From: Pseudothauera nasutitermitis
GTDB taxonomy: Bacteria > Pseudomonadota > Gammaproteobacteria > Burkholderiales > Rhodocyclaceae
Reading direction: 5' to 3'
DNA: 64,000 nucleotides
Assembly (NCBI RefSeq): GCF_004801295.1
Contig: NZ_SSOC01000008.1
Span: 124,001 to 188,000, forward strand
The translations under genes were made by a program, and so were the position numbers. The notes beneath the pieces were generated by a model. It ran no database searches. It saw only the letters and a list, made by a program, of their open reading frames with translations, and was not told where the DNA came from. This document shows positions 1-11,318 of the stretch, piece after piece (the first letter of the stretch is position 1; each line of letters begins with the position of its first letter).

Positions 1-428
1 CACTTGTCGCCCTCGCGATACTCCACCGCGCGCTTGACGCGCAGGAAGCGCTTGGGCGCGTTCTGCTCCTCGATGCCGGCGGACTGCAGCAGGAACACGA
101 AGGGGCCGGAGCTGCCGTCGAGGATGGGAATCTCGGGCGCATCCACATCCACGTACAGATTGTCGATGCCCAGGCCGGCCAGCGCCGACATCAGGTGTTC
201 GACGGTGCCCACCTTGTGACCGTCGCGCTCCAGGCCGGAGCACATGCGCGTGTCGCACACCGCGTAGGGGTCGGCGGGCAGGGTCAGCGGCGGATCGAGG
301 TCCACGCGATGGAACACGATGCCCGTGCCCGGCGCCGCCGGACGCAGAGACAGATTGACCTTGCGGCCGCCGTGCAGGCCCACGCCGGTGGCCTTGACGA
401 TGGATTTGAGCGTGCGCTGCCTGATCAT
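1..428 (-). CDS. lpxC: UDP-3-O-acyl-N-acetylglucosamine deacetylase, N-terminal part (runs off the window)
   Basis: LpxC removes the acetyl group from UDP-3-O-acyl-GlcNAc, the committed step of lipid A synthesis, using a zinc ion in the cytoplasm. The visible 142 residues start [20 protein letters not shown], the family's opening strand, and include the [10 protein letters not shown] segment that carries the first zinc histidine and the [12 protein letters not shown] motif. The C-terminal half with the HKxxD zinc motif lies outside the window. The ATG at 428 has an AAGGAA ribosome site 8 bases upstream. It is the usual last gene beside the division cluster, but here it is separated from ftsZ by about 430 bp, so it probably has its own promoter. 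Confidence 0.95.
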   Translation of the reverse strand, partial: MIRQRTLKSIVKATGVGLHGGRKVNLSLRPAAPGTGIVFHRVDLDPPLTLPADPYAVCDTRMCSGLERDGHKVGTVEHLMSALAGLGIDNLYVDVDAPEIPILDGSSGPFVFLLQSAGIEEQNAPKRFLRVKRAVEYREGDK

Positions 429-451
429 GATGGCTTTCCTTGAACCGGGCG

Positions 452-457
452 ATTTTA
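452..457 (-). promoter_or_regulatory. candidate -10 element of lpxC
   Basis: The minus strand reads TAAAAT here, inside a short AT-rich patch 24 bases before the lpxC start. No convincing -35 hexamer is present at the expected distance, so this is only a plausible promoter core. Confidence 0.35.
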
Positions 458-503
458 ACACGCGATATCGGTCCATCCGGCGCGCGCATTGCTTCACCGT
501 GTT

Positions 504-770
504 AGGGCGTGTTGACGCGATCCACGGTGGATCGCGTGAGTCTGTGTGGCTGGCTGGCAAGGCGCGCGAGGCGGTCAAGGGTGGTTTCCTTGACAATGAG
601 CGCAACGCAGCCAGACGGCCACACAGACTCACCCGAAGGGCCACCGTCCAATCCGGCGCATCTCGGCGTTGCGGCTCCTTGCAAGGCCCCGGCATTGCCG
701 CGTCGCCGCGCCTTGATCTGCGCCGGATTGGACGGTGGCGCGACCGCTGTGGATCGCGTCAACACGCCCT
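504..770. repeat. nested palindromic (MITE-like) element between ftsZ and lpxC
   Basis: This 267-bp segment is bounded by a perfect 22-bp terminal inverted repeat (504-525 and 749-770, beginning AGGGCGTGTTGACG). The left end folds further into a 10-bp hairpin with a 1-base loop (516-525 with 527-536). Inside are two more perfect inverted repeats: 536-550 with 618-632 (15 bp) and 640-660 with 719-739 (21 bp), plus a small hairpin 574-580/588-594. Because of the symmetry both strands hold an 87-codon open frame starting MLTRST and ending VDRVNTP, which I regard as accidental. No transposase and no clear target-site duplication are visible. It looks like a non-autonomous, mobilised repeat; the family is not recognised. 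Confidence 0.7.
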
Positions 771-778
771 GAAGGGCG

Positions 779-830
779 ACGGGCGCCCGGACACGGACCG
801 GAGGCGGGAGGTCCGTGCCTGGGCGCCCGT
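779..830 (-). terminator. strong hairpin downstream of ftsZ
   Basis: ACGGGCGCCCGG (779-790) pairs with 819-830 with one mismatch, and CACGGACC (792-799) pairs with GGTCCGTG (810-817), leaving a 10-base loop. It begins about 30 bases after the ftsZ stop. There is no U tract, so it may act as a transcript-stabilising or factor-assisted terminator at the end of the dcw operon. Confidence 0.5.
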
Positions 831-859
831 ACGCGCGGGCGGCGAAGCGGGCGACGCCG

Positions 860-1999
860 TCAGTCGGCCTGCTTGCGCAGGAAGGCCGGAATGTCGTAGG
901 TGCCCATGCCGTTGGCGCTCATCGCTTCCACCGTGGTGCGGCGGCCGCTGCGGATCACCGCCGGCACGTCGAGGTTGCTCATGTCGGGCGCGCCGCTGGC
1001 CGGACCATAGGTGCCGGTGCCCTGCACCACCTGCATGACCGGCTGACGCGCGGCGCGCGGCGTGCCCAGGCCGGTGGCGACCACGGTGATGCGGATGCGG
1101 TCTTCCATGGACTCCTCGAACACCGTGCCGTACTTGACGAAGGCTTCCGGCGCGGCGAAGGCCTGCACGGTCTTCACCGCGTCGCGCACTTCGGACATCT
1201 TCAGCGAGCGGCTGGCGGTGATGTTGATCAGCACGCAACGCGCACCGGACAGTTCGGTGCCTTCCAGCAGCGGGGAAACGGCGGCCTGCTCGGCGGCGAT
1301 GCGCGCGCGGTCCAGGCCGGCGGCCTCGGCCGAGCCCATCATCGCGCGGCCCATCTCGGCCATCGCGGTGCGCACGTCCTGGAAGTCCACGTTGACCAGG
1401 CCCGGCACGTTGATGATCTCGGCGATGCCGCCCACCGCGGAACGCAGCACGTTGTCGGCGGAGCGGAAGCAATCCTCGAAGCCGGCATCGTCGCCGAACA
1501 CTTCGAGCAGCTTGTCGTTGAGCACGACGATCAGCGAGTCCACGTTGCGGGTGAGTTCCTCCACGCCGCTCTCGGCCACCCGCAGGCGGTTCTCGAAGTC
1601 GAACGGCTTGGTGACCACGGCCACGGTGAGGATGCCCAGTTCCTTGGCGATCTCGGCCACCACGGGCGCGGCGCCGGTACCCGTGCCGCCGCCCATGCCG
1701 CCGGTGATGAAGCACATATGCGCGCCTTCCAGCGCGGCGACCAGCGCCTCGCGCGATTCCTGCGCGGCGGCGCGTCCGGCTTCCGGCTTGGAGCCGGCGC
1801 CCAGGCCCGAGGTGCCGAGCTGGATCTTGATGGGTGCGAGGCAGCGCGACAGCGCCTGCGCATCGGTGTTGGCGGCGATGAACTGCACGCCCTGCACGCC
1901 GTCGCGGATCATGTGGTCGACCGCATTGCCGCCGGCACCGCCGACACCGATCACCTTGATCACCGTTCCGGTGGGAACCTTCTCAACGATTTCAAACAT
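860..1999 (-). CDS. ftsZ: cell division GTPase FtsZ
   Basis: Tubulin homologue that polymerises at midcell into the Z ring and recruits the divisome. The 379-residue protein has the tubulin signature GGMGGGTGTG near residue 105, the T7-type NVDFQD segment, and ends with the conserved C-terminal peptide DIPAFLRKQ that binds FtsA and other partners. The frame is open 16 codons further upstream, but the ATG at 1999 is chosen because MFEIVE is the family start and CGGAGG (CCTCC at 2008-2012 on the plus strand) lies at the right distance. It is the last gene of the dcw cluster here, 145 bp after ftsA, so some separate transcription is likely. Confidence 0.97.
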   Translation of the reverse strand: MFEIVEKVPTGTVIKVIGVGGAGGNAVDHMIRDGVQGVQFIAANTDAQALSRCLAPIKIQLGTSGLGAGSKPEAGRAAAQESREALVAALEGAHMCFITGGMGGGTGTGAAPVVAEIAKELGILTVAVVTKPFDFENRLRVAESGVEELTRNVDSLIVVLNDKLLEVFGDDAGFEDCFRSADNVLRSAVGGIAEIINVPGLVNVDFQDVRTAMAEMGRAMMGSAEAAGLDRARIAAEQAAVSPLLEGTELSGARCVLINITASRSLKMSEVRDAVKTVQAFAAPEAFVKYGTVFEESMEDRIRITVVATGLGTPRAARQPVMQVVQGTGTYGPASGAPDMSNLDVPAVIRSGRRTTVEAMSANGMGTYDIPAFLRKQAD

Positions 2000-2054
2000 T
2001 TGACTCGCCTCCGAGTGAAAAAGCAGTACTGCACACAGAACACCCACCGGACCT

Positions 2055-2091
2055 GTATTTAGTATCGCGAACGCAGTCTACAACTAAATAC
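2055..2091. promoter_or_regulatory. AT-rich inverted repeat in the ftsA-ftsZ gap
   Basis: The 145-bp gap holds a 9-bp inverted repeat, GTATTTAGT and ACTAAATAC, separated by 19 bases, in otherwise GC-rich DNA. On the minus strand GATACT/TACTAA could serve as a -10 for ftsZ, with a poor -35 (TTTAGT) 18 bases upstream. It may be an ftsZ promoter and operator, but the match is weak. Confidence 0.3.
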
Positions 2092-2144
2092 CGATTCACG
2101 GCAGGCACTCATTCACAACGAGTGGAACGGCCCATCCGTCCTAC

Positions 2145-3374
2145 TCAGAAATTCTTCTCGAACCACGCCTTCATGCGCCCGAACACCTGGCGCACGCTGC
2201 GCGTCTCGCGCGCCTGGATGCCACGCCGGCGCTGCGCGGCCCCTTCCATCAACAAACCCATCGCGGTGGCGTAGCGCGGCTGGCAGACCACGTCGGCCAG
2301 CCCGCCGTCGTATTGCGGCGAGCCCACGCGCACCGGCATGTGGAACACCTCCTCGCCCAGCTCGACCATGCCGCGCATCACCGACGAACCGCCGGTCAGC
2401 ACGATCCCCGAGGACAGCAATTCCTCGTAGCCGCTGCGGCGCAGTTCGGCCTGCACCAGCTCGAACAGCTCGGACACGCGCGGCTCGATCACGTCGGCCA
2501 GCGCCTGGCGCGAGAGCTTGCGCGGCGGGCGGTCGCCCACGCCGGGCACTTCGATCATTTCCTCGGGATCGGCCAGGGTGTGCATGGCCACGCCGTGGCG
2601 AATCTTCAGATCCTCGGCCTCGGCGGTGGGGGTGCGCAGCGCCATGGCGATGTCGTTGGTGATCTGGTCGCCGGCCACCGGAATCACCGCGGTGTGGCGG
2701 ATGGCGCCCTGGGTGAACACGGCGATGTCGGTGGTGCCTCCGCCGATGTCCACCATGCACACGCCCAGTTCCTTTTCGTCCTCGGTGAGCACCGCGTAGC
2801 TGGAGGCCAGCGGTTGCAGGATCAGGTCCATCACTTCCAGCCCGCAGCGGCGCACGCACTTGATGACGTTCTGCGCGGCGGACACGGCGCCGGTGACGAT
2901 GTGCACCTTCACCTCCAGCTTCGCCCCGCTCATGCCGATGGGCTCGCGCACGCCGCCCTGGCCGTCGATGATGAATTCCTGGGTGAGGATGTGCAGGATC
3001 TGCTGCTCGGCCGGGATGGGCATGGCGCGCGCCACCTCGATCACGCGCTCCAGGTCCATCGGGGTGACTTCCTTGTCCTTGATCGCCACCATGCCGTTGG
3101 AGTTGAAGCTCTTGATGTGGCTGCCGGCGATGCCGGTATACACGTCGTGGATCTTGCAGTCGGCCATCAGCTCGACTTCCTGGATCACCCGCGAGATGGC
3201 ATCCACGGTGGCCTCGATGTTCACCACCACGCCGCGCTTCAGGCCGTTGGTGGCCTGCGTGCCCAGGCCGACCACGTCCAGCCGCCCGTCGGGGCGCGCT
3301 TCCGCCACGATGCAGGTGATCTTGGCGGTGCCGATGTCGAGGCCGACGATCAGATCCTTGTAGTCCTTGCTCAT
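2145..3374 (-). CDS. ftsA: cell division actin-like ATPase FtsA
   Basis: Actin-family protein that tethers FtsZ to the inner membrane and activates septal synthesis. The 409 residues start [19 protein letters not shown], with the phosphate-1 motif (LDIGTAK), the VDIGGGTTDIAVF phosphate-2 segment near residue 205 and the TGGSSVMRGM adenosine motif. The C-terminus GRMKAWFEKNF is the membrane-binding amphipathic helix. The frame is open far upstream through ftsQ DNA, but the ATG at 3374 overlaps the ftsQ stop (ATGA) and matches the family start, so translation is probably coupled to ftsQ. Confidence 0.96.
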   Translation of the reverse strand: MSKDYKDLIVGLDIGTAKITCIVAEARPDGRLDVVGLGTQATNGLKRGVVVNIEATVDAISRVIQEVELMADCKIHDVYTGIAGSHIKSFNSNGMVAIKDKEVTPMDLERVIEVARAMPIPAEQQILHILTQEFIIDGQGGVREPIGMSGAKLEVKVHIVTGAVSAAQNVIKCVRRCGLEVMDLILQPLASSYAVLTEDEKELGVCMVDIGGGTTDIAVFTQGAIRHTAVIPVAGDQITNDIAMALRTPTAEAEDLKIRHGVAMHTLADPEEMIEVPGVGDRPPRKLSRQALADVIEPRVSELFELVQAELRRSGYEELLSSGIVLTGGSSVMRGMVELGEEVFHMPVRVGSPQYDGGLADVVCQPRYATAMGLLMEGAAQRRRGIQARETRSVRQVFGRMKAWFEKNF

Positions 3375-4219
3375 TGCTTGCCTTTCATAGCCAGAGTGCC
3401 CGCCGGGGTCAGGGCAAACCCACTCGGATAGCGCAGGTCGGCCACCGCCACCTGTACGCCGATGCCTTCGCGCGCCTGGGGCCAGGCGGCGACGAAGCGC
3501 GCCAGGCGCTCGTCCAGCGGCGCCTTGTCCTGCTCGCGCCCCAGCACGATCACCATGTCGTTGTCCAGGCGCAGTTGCCAAGCTTCGCGCGCCGACAGCA
3601 CCACGCCGACCAGTTCGTGGCCCAGCGGCGCCAGCCGCCGGACGAAGGATTCGTAGTGCGCGAGCACGTAGGCGGCCGAGCCCTGCGGGCCGGCGAAACT
3701 GGGCAGGCGGGCGTTGCTGGCGGCCACGAATACTTCGCCCTGACGGTTCACCAAGCGCGTGTCGCCGTCGTCGCCCGAGGTCCAGTAGGCCACTGCCTGG
3801 TGCTCCTGCAGGCGCAGTTCCAGGGTGTCCGGCCAGCGCCGGCGCACCTCGGCGCGGCGCACCCAGGGCAGCTTCTCGAAGTCCGCGCGCACCTGGTCCA
3901 GATCGACGGTGAAGAAGTTGCCGTGGATCGCCGCGCGCGCCACGTATTCGAGCTGCGCGGAAGTCACCTGCGCCGGCGGCGACAGCAGCACCACTTCGCG
4001 CAGCGGGAAGAACGGCCGGGCCAGCAGCCAGCTCACCGCGGCCCAGGTCAGCCCCAGGGCGGCGAACATCATCAGCACGTCGGCGATCAGGTTGAGCACC
4101 AGCGGGCGGTGCCACAGCCCTTCCGACTCGCGCGCGCGCCCTCCCCGGCCCGCGCCAGAGGCGGCCGGAGCAGAGGACAGCGGGCGGCGGGTCGTCTCAG
4201 CCAAGGCGGGCCTCCGCAA
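3371..4219 (-). CDS. ftsQ: cell division protein FtsQ
   Basis: Bitopic inner-membrane protein that links early and late divisome parts and binds FtsL/FtsB in the periplasm. About 35 basic, disordered N-terminal residues precede one transmembrane helix ([20 protein letters not shown], residues about 40-62). A POTRA domain follows (REVVLLSPP to [10 protein letters not shown]), then the FtsQ beta domain. The start is uncertain: the frame opens with TTG at 4219, inside the ddlB 3' end, and a second TTG lies at 4204; no ATG precedes the membrane helix. Whichever is used, the gene overlaps ddlB upstream and ftsA downstream. Confidence 0.9.
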   Translation of the reverse strand: MRRPALAETTRRPLSSAPAASGAGRGGRARESEGLWHRPLVLNLIADVLMMFAALGLTWAAVSWLLARPFFPLREVVLLSPPAQVTSAQLEYVARAAIHGNFFTVDLDQVRADFEKLPWVRRAEVRRRWPDTLELRLQEHQAVAYWTSGDDGDTRLVNRQGEVFVAASNARLPSFAGPQGSAAYVLAHYESFVRRLAPLGHELVGVVLSAREAWQLRLDNDMVIVLGREQDKAPLDERLARFVAAWPQAREGIGVQVAVADLRYPSGFALTPAGTLAMKGKQ

Positions 4220-5119
4220 GGATTTCCAGGCACAGGGCGTCGAACTCCAGGCCCGCCACGCGCGCCGACATGGGCACCAGCGAGTGCCCGGTCATGCCCG
4301 GCGCAGTGTTCATTTCCAGCAGGTAGGGGCGGCCGTCATCGGTGAGGATCAGGTCGGCGCGGCCCCAGCCCCGGCAGCCCAGCACCTTCGCCGACTTCAT
4401 CACCAGCGCCTGCAGCTCGCGCTCCAGCGCTGCCGGCAGGCCGCTCGGGCAGTCGTAGCGGGTATCGTCGGTGAAGTACTTGTGCTGGTAGTCGTAATTG
4501 CCGTCCGGCGCGACGATGCGCACCAGCGGCAGCACGCGCTCGCCCAGGAAGGGCGCGGTGAGCTCGGCACCGGCGACGAACTCCTCGGCGATTACCAGGG
4601 TGTCGTAGCGCGCCGCCAATTCCCAGGCGGCTTTCAACTGGCCGGCCTCGGTGACCTTGGTGGCGCCCATGCTGGAGCCTTCATGGACCGGCTTGACGAA
4701 GATCGGCAGCCCCAGCTCGGCGGCCACCGCGTCCCAATCGCTGTGTTCGTCGAGGATGGCGTAGCGCGGCGTGGGCAGGCCGGCGGCCAGCCAGACCATC
4801 TTGGTGCGCCACTTGTCCATGGACAGCGCGGAGGCCATCACGCCGCTGCCGGTGTAGGGAATGCCCATCAGTTCGAGGGCGCCCTGCACCGTGCCGTCCT
4901 CGCCGCCGCGCCCGTGCAGCACGATGAAGGCGCGCTCGAAGCCTTCGTCCTTGAGGATGTGCAGATCGCGCTCGGCCGGGTCGAAGGCGTGCGCATCCAC
5001 GCCCGCGCGCTGCAGGGCGGCGAGCACCGCGCCGCCGGACATCAACGACACCTCGCGCTCGGCGGAGGCACCGCCGAACAGCACCGCGACCTTGCCGAAA
5101 TCCTTGTTCGCCTTGCCGC

Positions 5120-5123
<4 letters not shown>
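4197..5123 (-). CDS. ddlB: D-alanine--D-alanine ligase
   Basis: ATP-grasp ligase that makes D-Ala-D-Ala for MurF in the cytoplasm. The 308 residues show [19 protein letters not shown] at the N-terminus, the [19 protein letters not shown]-binding segment and the metal-binding end [18 protein letters not shown]. Length is typical of the short DdlB type. The start is GTG at 5123, overlapping the murC stop by four bases (GTGA); its end overlaps the ftsQ start by about 20 bases. Its position between murC and ftsQ is the usual dcw order. Confidence 0.95.
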
Positions 5124-6531
<1,408 letters not shown>

Positions 6532-6535
<4 letters not shown>

Positions 6536-7599
6536 CGCCGGTCCCCGGCCAGTCGTTCGCATTCGGCCGCCACGTCCAGGGCGGCGACCGGTTTTGCCAG
6601 CGCGCGCGCGCGGCTGGCCATGTCCAGCAGACGCGCACGTTCCAGCCCGGCGAGGATGCCGGCCAGTCTGTCCGCGTCGAGTTCGCCCTGCGGCAGCAGG
6701 AAGGCCGCGTCGCGCTCCGCGAGGAAGCGCGCATTGCTGGTCTGGTGGTCGTCCACCGCGTACGGGAAAGGCACCAGCAGGCTGGCCGCGCCCACCGCCG
6801 CGAGTTCGGCCACGGTCAGCGCGCCGGCACGGCAGATAACCAGATCGGCCTCGGCATAGCGCGCCGCCATGTCGTCGATGAAGGGCAGCAGTTCGCCCTC
6901 CACGCCGGCCGCCGCATAGGCCGCGCGCAGCGCGTCGATCTGCTTTTCGCCGGCCTGATGGGTAACCCGCGGGCGCTGTTCCGCCGGCAGCTTCGCCAGC
7001 GCCTGTGGCACCGTGGTGTTCAGCACGGCCGCACCCAGGCTGCCGCCGACCACCAGCACGCGCAGCGCGCCGGTGCGCCCGGCGAAGCGCTCGGCGGGCG
7101 GCGGCACGGCGGCGATCTCCGCGCGCACCGGGTTGCCCACCCAGCGCGCTTTCTTCAACACGCCGGGGAAGCCCGACAGCACGCTGTCGGCCACCACCGC
7201 CAGCACGCGGTTGGCCAGCCCGGCGACGGAATTCTGTTCATGCAGCACCAGCGGACGGCCCAGCAGGGCGGTCATCATGCCGCCCGGAAAGGTCACGTAG
7301 CCGCCCATGCCCAGCACCGCGTCCGGCTTCGCCCGGCGCAGTTCGCGCAGTGCCTGCCAGAAGCCGGAAAGCAGGTTCACCGGCAGCAGCAGCTTGCGCA
7401 CGAGGCCCTTGCCGCGCAGCGCACCGAAGCGCACCCAGGCGGTGTCGTAGCCGCGCGCCGGGATCAGGCGGGCCTCCATGCCCTCCGGGTGGCCCATCCA
7501 CACGATGCGCCAGCCTTTCGCGCGCAGCGCCTCGGCCACCGCGATGCCGGGGAAGATGTGCCCGCCGGTGCCGCCAGCCATGACCAGGAGGGTCTTCAT
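6532..7599 (-). CDS. murG: lipid II synthase MurG
   Basis: Glycosyltransferase (GT28) that transfers GlcNAc from UDP-GlcNAc to lipid I on the cytoplasmic face of the inner membrane. The 355 residues begin [18 protein letters not shown], containing the GGTGGH acceptor loop, and carry GGSLGA near residue 188 and [15 protein letters not shown] for UDP-GlcNAc binding. The ATG at 7599 overlaps the ftsW stop by four bases, favouring it over longer in-frame readings. Confidence 0.96.
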
Positions 7600-8828
7600 G
7601 CGCGCCCCCCCCGCATGATTTGCCTGTTTTCCCAATCCACCCGCAGCAGAATCGCCAGCGCCAGGCAGTTGGCGACGATGCCCGAGCCGCCGAAGCTCAT
7701 CAGCGGCAGGGTCAGCCCCTTGGTGGGCAGCAGCCCCATGTTCACGCCCATGTTGATGAAGGACTGCACGCCCATCCACAGGCCGATGCCCTGCGCCACC
7801 AGGCCGGCGAAGTAGCGTTCCAGCTTGATCGCCGAGCGGCCGATGGCGAAGGCGCGCTGCACCAGCAGGGCGAACAGCACCACCACCGCCAGCACGCCGA
7901 CGAAGCCGAGTTCCTCGGCCAGCACGGCGAGGAGGAAATCGGTGTGCGCTTCGGGCAGGTAGAACAGCTTCTCCACGCTGCCCCCCAGGCCCACGCCGAA
8001 CCATTCGCCGCGTCCGAAGGCGATCAGCGCGTGGGAGAGCTGGTAGCCCTTGCCGAAGGCGTCCTTCCACGGATCCATGTAGCCCAGCACGCGCTCCAGG
8101 CGGTAGGGCGAACTCATGATGAGGAGGATGAAGCCGAGCACGGCGGCGACCGCCAGCAGCGCGAACACCCGGCCATTCACCCCGCCCAGGAACAGCACGC
8201 CGAAGGCGATGGTGGTGATGACCACGAAGGCGCCGAAGTCCGGCTCGCGCAGCAGCAGGAAGCCGACGAACAGGATCACCATCATCATCGGCAGGAAGCC
8301 GCGCTTGAAGCTGCTCATGGCATCGAGCTTGCGCACCGTGTAGTCGGCGGCGTAGAGCGCGGCGAACACCTTCATCAGTTCGGACGGTTGCAGGTTGACC
8401 GGCCCCAGCGACAGCCAGCGGCGCGCACCGTTGACCTCGCGGCCGATGCCGGGAATCAGCACCAGCACCAGCAGCAGCACGCCGACCACGAACAGCCAGG
8501 GCGCAGCCTGCTGCCAGCGCCCCATCGGCACCTGGAAGGCCAGCAGGCCGAGCGCGGTGCCGAGCGCCAGATACACCCCGTGGCGCAGCAGGAAGTAATG
8601 CGCCTGATAGCCGGTGAAGCGCGAGCCTTCGGCAATCGCGATGGAGGCCGAATACACCATCACCAGACCGATCAGCAGCAGCGACACGGCCGACCAGATC
8701 AGCAGCGGATCGAGTTCGCGTGTCGGCGCGCCGGGGCGCATCAGGCGGCTCACCGTGCGCGCGGCCTCGCCCCCGCCGGCGGGGCGGCGGGAAGCGGAGC
8801 GGGCGGCGAACGGCAGCGCGAGCTTCAT
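7596..8828 (-). CDS. ftsW: septal peptidoglycan polymerase FtsW
   Basis: SEDS-family glycosyltransferase that polymerises lipid II at the septum together with FtsI. The 410-residue product has a basic cytoplasmic tail of about 45 residues, then ten membrane helices starting [20 protein letters not shown]. The SEDS motifs [19 protein letters not shown] and, near the end, [13 protein letters not shown] are intact. The start ATG at 8828 overlaps the murD stop (ATGA). Membership of FtsW rather than RodA follows from its place between murG and murD. Confidence 0.95.
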   Translation of the reverse strand: MKLALPFAARSASRRPAGGGEAARTVSRLMRPGAPTRELDPLLIWSAVSLLLIGLVMVYSASIAIAEGSRFTGYQAHYFLLRHGVYLALGTALGLLAFQVPMGRWQQAAPWLFVVGVLLLVLVLIPGIGREVNGARRWLSLGPVNLQPSELMKVFAALYAADYTVRKLDAMSSFKRGFLPMMMVILFVGFLLLREPDFGAFVVITTIAFGVLFLGGVNGRVFALLAVAAVLGFILLIMSSPYRLERVLGYMDPWKDAFGKGYQLSHALIAFGRGEWFGVGLGGSVEKLFYLPEAHTDFLLAVLAEELGFVGVLAVVVLFALLVQRAFAIGRSAIKLERYFAGLVAQGIGLWMGVQSFINMGVNMGLLPTKGLTLPLMSFGGSGIVANCLALAILLRVDWENRQIMRGGRA

Positions 8829-10222
8829 CGCGGGCTCACTCCCGGCAGGCGGCGCGCGGCGGCGACGAACACCTCGGCGCGCTGCGGATAGTTGCGGAAC
8901 ATGTCGAGGCTGGAGCACGCCGGCGAGAGCAGCACCACGTCGCCCGGCTCGGCCAAGGCATTGGCGCGCGCCACCGCGGCGTCGAGGTCGGCGGCGTGCT
9001 CCAGCGCGCTGCCGCAGCCTGCCAGCGCATCAGCGATGTGCCCGGCATCGCGGCCGATGAGGATCACCGCGCGCGCATAACGTGCGACCGGTTCGCGCAG
9101 CGGCGAGAAGTCCTGCCCCTTGCCGTCGCCCCCGGCGATCAGCACCACCGTGCGCGCCAGGCCATCCAGCGCGGCCAGCGTGGCACCCACGTTGGTGCCC
9201 TTGGAATCGTTGTAGAACAGTACGCCGTCGGCACGCTCGGCGACCAGTTCGACGCGGTGCGGCAGGCCCTTGAAGGTCTTCAGCCCGGCCGCCAGCGCAT
9301 CCAGCGGCAGGCCGATGGCGCGGCACAGCGCCAGCGCGGCCAGCGCATTGGCGGCATTGTGCAGGCCGGCCAGCGGCAGTTCGTCGAGGGCGAGCACGCG
9401 CTGCGCGCCTTCGGCCAGCCAGCGCCGGCCGTCCGCTTCGACGATGCCGTAGTCGCCCGGCCCCGTGGGGGCATCGGTACCGAAGCTGCGCAGCGCGCGG
9501 CCCGGCAGGGCCATCGCGGCAACGCGCGCATCCTGGCGGTTGAGGATCTGCACGCCACCACCGGCGAAGATGTGCGCCTTGGTGGCGGCGTACTCGTCCA
9601 GACCGGCGTAGCGGTCCAGATGATCGTCAGTGACGTTGAGCACCGTGGCCGCGTCGGCGCCGAAGCCCTCGGCGGCCTCCAGCTGGAAGCTGGACAGTTC
9701 CAGCACCCAGCACGCCGGCAGCGCGGCGCCGGCGTCCAGCCGGTCGGCCAGCACGGCCAGCGGCGCCGGGCTGATGTTGCCGGCGGCCACCGCATCCACG
9801 CCGGCGGCGCGCGCCAGATGGGCGGCCAGCGCGGTGGTGGTGGTCTTGCCGTTGGTGCCGGTGACCGCCAGCACGCGGGTCGCGGCGCGCGCGCCCAGTT
9901 CGTCGAGCGCGGCGGCGAACAGACTCATTTCGCCGACGACCGGCAGGCCGCGCCGGCGCGCTTCGGCGACCACGCCGCCGCGCGGATCGAGTCCGGGGCT
10001 GAGCGCGAGCAGGTCGACGCCGTCGAGCAGCGCATTGGTGAATGCCCCGGTGAGCAGTTCCGCCTGCGGCGCGAAACGGCGCAGCTCGTCGCTGCCCGGC
10101 GGCCGGGCGCGGGTGTCGGCGACGCGCAGGCGGGCACCCTGGCGTGCGCACCAGCGCGCCATCGCCAGCCCCGATTCGCCGAGGCCGAGTACCAGAACGA
10201 GTTTGCCCGCCAGCGCGCTCAT
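8825..10222 (-). CDS. murD: UDP-N-acetylmuramoylalanine--D-glutamate ligase
   Basis: Second Mur ligase: adds D-glutamate to UDP-MurNAc-L-Ala. The 465 residues begin [18 protein letters not shown], the UDP-binding loop, and contain the ATP motif [10 protein letters not shown], the [10 protein letters not shown] segment and the C-terminal [10 protein letters not shown] and [12 protein letters not shown] motifs typical of MurD. ATG at 10222; only seven bases separate it from the mraY stop, and its end overlaps ftsW. Confidence 0.96.
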   Translation of the reverse strand: MSALAGKLVLVLGLGESGLAMARWCARQGARLRVADTRARPPGSDELRRFAPQAELLTGAFTNALLDGVDLLALSPGLDPRGGVVAEARRRGLPVVGEMSLFAAALDELGARAATRVLAVTGTNGKTTTTALAAHLARAAGVDAVAAGNISPAPLAVLADRLDAGAALPACWVLELSSFQLEAAEGFGADAATVLNVTDDHLDRYAGLDEYAATKAHIFAGGGVQILNRQDARVAAMALPGRALRSFGTDAPTGPGDYGIVEADGRRWLAEGAQRVLALDELPLAGLHNAANALAALALCRAIGLPLDALAAGLKTFKGLPHRVELVAERADGVLFYNDSKGTNVGATLAALDGLARTVVLIAGGDGKGQDFSPLREPVARYARAVILIGRDAGHIADALAGCGSALEHAADLDAAVARANALAEPGDVVLLSPACSSLDMFRNYPQRAEVFVAAARRLPGVSPR

Positions 10223-10229
10223 CTCGTGC

Positions 10230-11318
10230 TCATCTCAGTTTCAGCGAGGACAGGCCGAACAGCACCAGCATGATGGTGATGATCCAGAAGCGCACCACCA
10301 CCTGGGTTTCCTTCCAGCCGCCCAGTTCGTAGTGGTGGTGCAGCGGCGCCATGCGGAAGATGCGCTTGCCGCCGGTGGCGCGGAAGTACAGCACCTGCAC
10401 CATCACCGACAGGGTTTCGGCGACGAACAGGCCGCCCATGATGAACAGCACGATTTCCTGGCGCACCACCACGGCGATGGTGCCCAGCGCCGCACCCAGC
10501 GCCAGCGCGCCCACGTCGCCCATGAACACTTCCGCCGGATAGGCGTTGAACCACAGGAAACCCAGGCCGGCGCCGCAGATCGCCCCGCAGAACACCGCCA
10601 GTTCCCCGGCGCCGGCCACGTAGGGCACGCCCAGGTACTTGGCGAAGCCGGCGTGGCCGGCCACGTAGGCGAAGATCGCCAGCGCGCCCGCCACCATCAC
10701 CGTGGGCATGATCGCTAGGCCGTCCAGGCCGTCGGTGAGGTTCACCGCGTGGCTGGTGCCGTTGATGACGAAGTAGGACAGCGCGACAAAGCCGAACAGG
10801 CCGAGCGGGTAGGCCACCGCCTTGAAGAAGGGCACGATCAGCTCGGTCTCCGCCGGCGTGCTGGCGGTCAGACCGAGATACAGCGCGGCGGCCAGCGCGA
10901 TGGCCGAGGTCCACAGGTACTTCCAGCGGCTGGCCAGCCCCTTCGGGTCGCGGTGCACCACCTTGCGCCAGTCGTCCACCCAGCCCACCGCGCCGAAGCC
11001 CAGGGTGACCAGCAGGGTGATCCACACGTATTCGTTGGAGAGATCGCCCCACAGCAGGATGGTGACCGCGATGGCGATGAGGATCAGCGCGCCGCCCATG
11101 GTCGGCGTGCCCGCCTTGGTCAGATGCGACTTGGGGCCGTCGTCGCGCACCGCCTGGCCGATCTTCTTGGCCGCCAGCCAGCGGATCACCCGCGGGCCGA
11201 ACATCAGCGAGATGGCCAGCGCGGTCAGCGCGGCCAGCACCGTGCGCAGCGTGATGTAGCCGAACACGTTGAAGGCGCGGATGTCCTGGCCGAGCCAGAG
11301 GGCAAGTTCAAGCAGCAT
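10230..11318 (-). CDS. mraY: phospho-N-acetylmuramoyl-pentapeptide transferase MraY
   Basis: Integral membrane enzyme that links UDP-MurNAc-pentapeptide to undecaprenyl phosphate, giving lipid I. The 362 residues form ten membrane helices and include the signature PTMGGALI, the aspartate pair of VDDWRK, the [10 protein letters not shown] motif and the late [12 protein letters not shown] histidines. The start ATG at 11318 lies 11 bases inside the murF 3' end; the frame is open 20 codons upstream, but [10 protein letters not shown] is the family start. Confidence 0.96.
   Translation of the reverse strand: MLLELALWLGQDIRAFNVFGYITLRTVLAALTALAISLMFGPRVIRWLAAKKIGQAVRDDGPKSHLTKAGTPTMGGALILIAIAVTILLWGDLSNEYVWITLLVTLGFGAVGWVDDWRKVVHRDPKGLASRWKYLWTSAIALAAALYLGLTASTPAETELIVPFFKAVAYPLGLFGFVALSYFVINGTSHAVNLTDGLDGLAIMPTVMVAGALAIFAYVAGHAGFAKYLGVPYVAGAGELAVFCGAICGAGLGFLWFNAYPAEVFMGDVGALALGAALGTIAVVVRQEIVLFIMGGLFVAETLSVMVQVLYFRATGGKRIFRMAPLHHHYELGGWKETQVVVRFWIITIMLVLFGLSSLKLR

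Noticed and set aside
502-772. Two 87-codon frames on opposite strands in the palindromic element
   Set aside because: They are the same sequence read through a palindrome; no ribosome site, and the composition is that of inverted repeats.
3375-4115. In-frame N-terminal extension of ftsA through ftsQ
   Set aside because: The extra residues are a frame-shifted reading of ftsQ; the ATG at 3374 matches the FtsA family start and overlaps the ftsQ stop.
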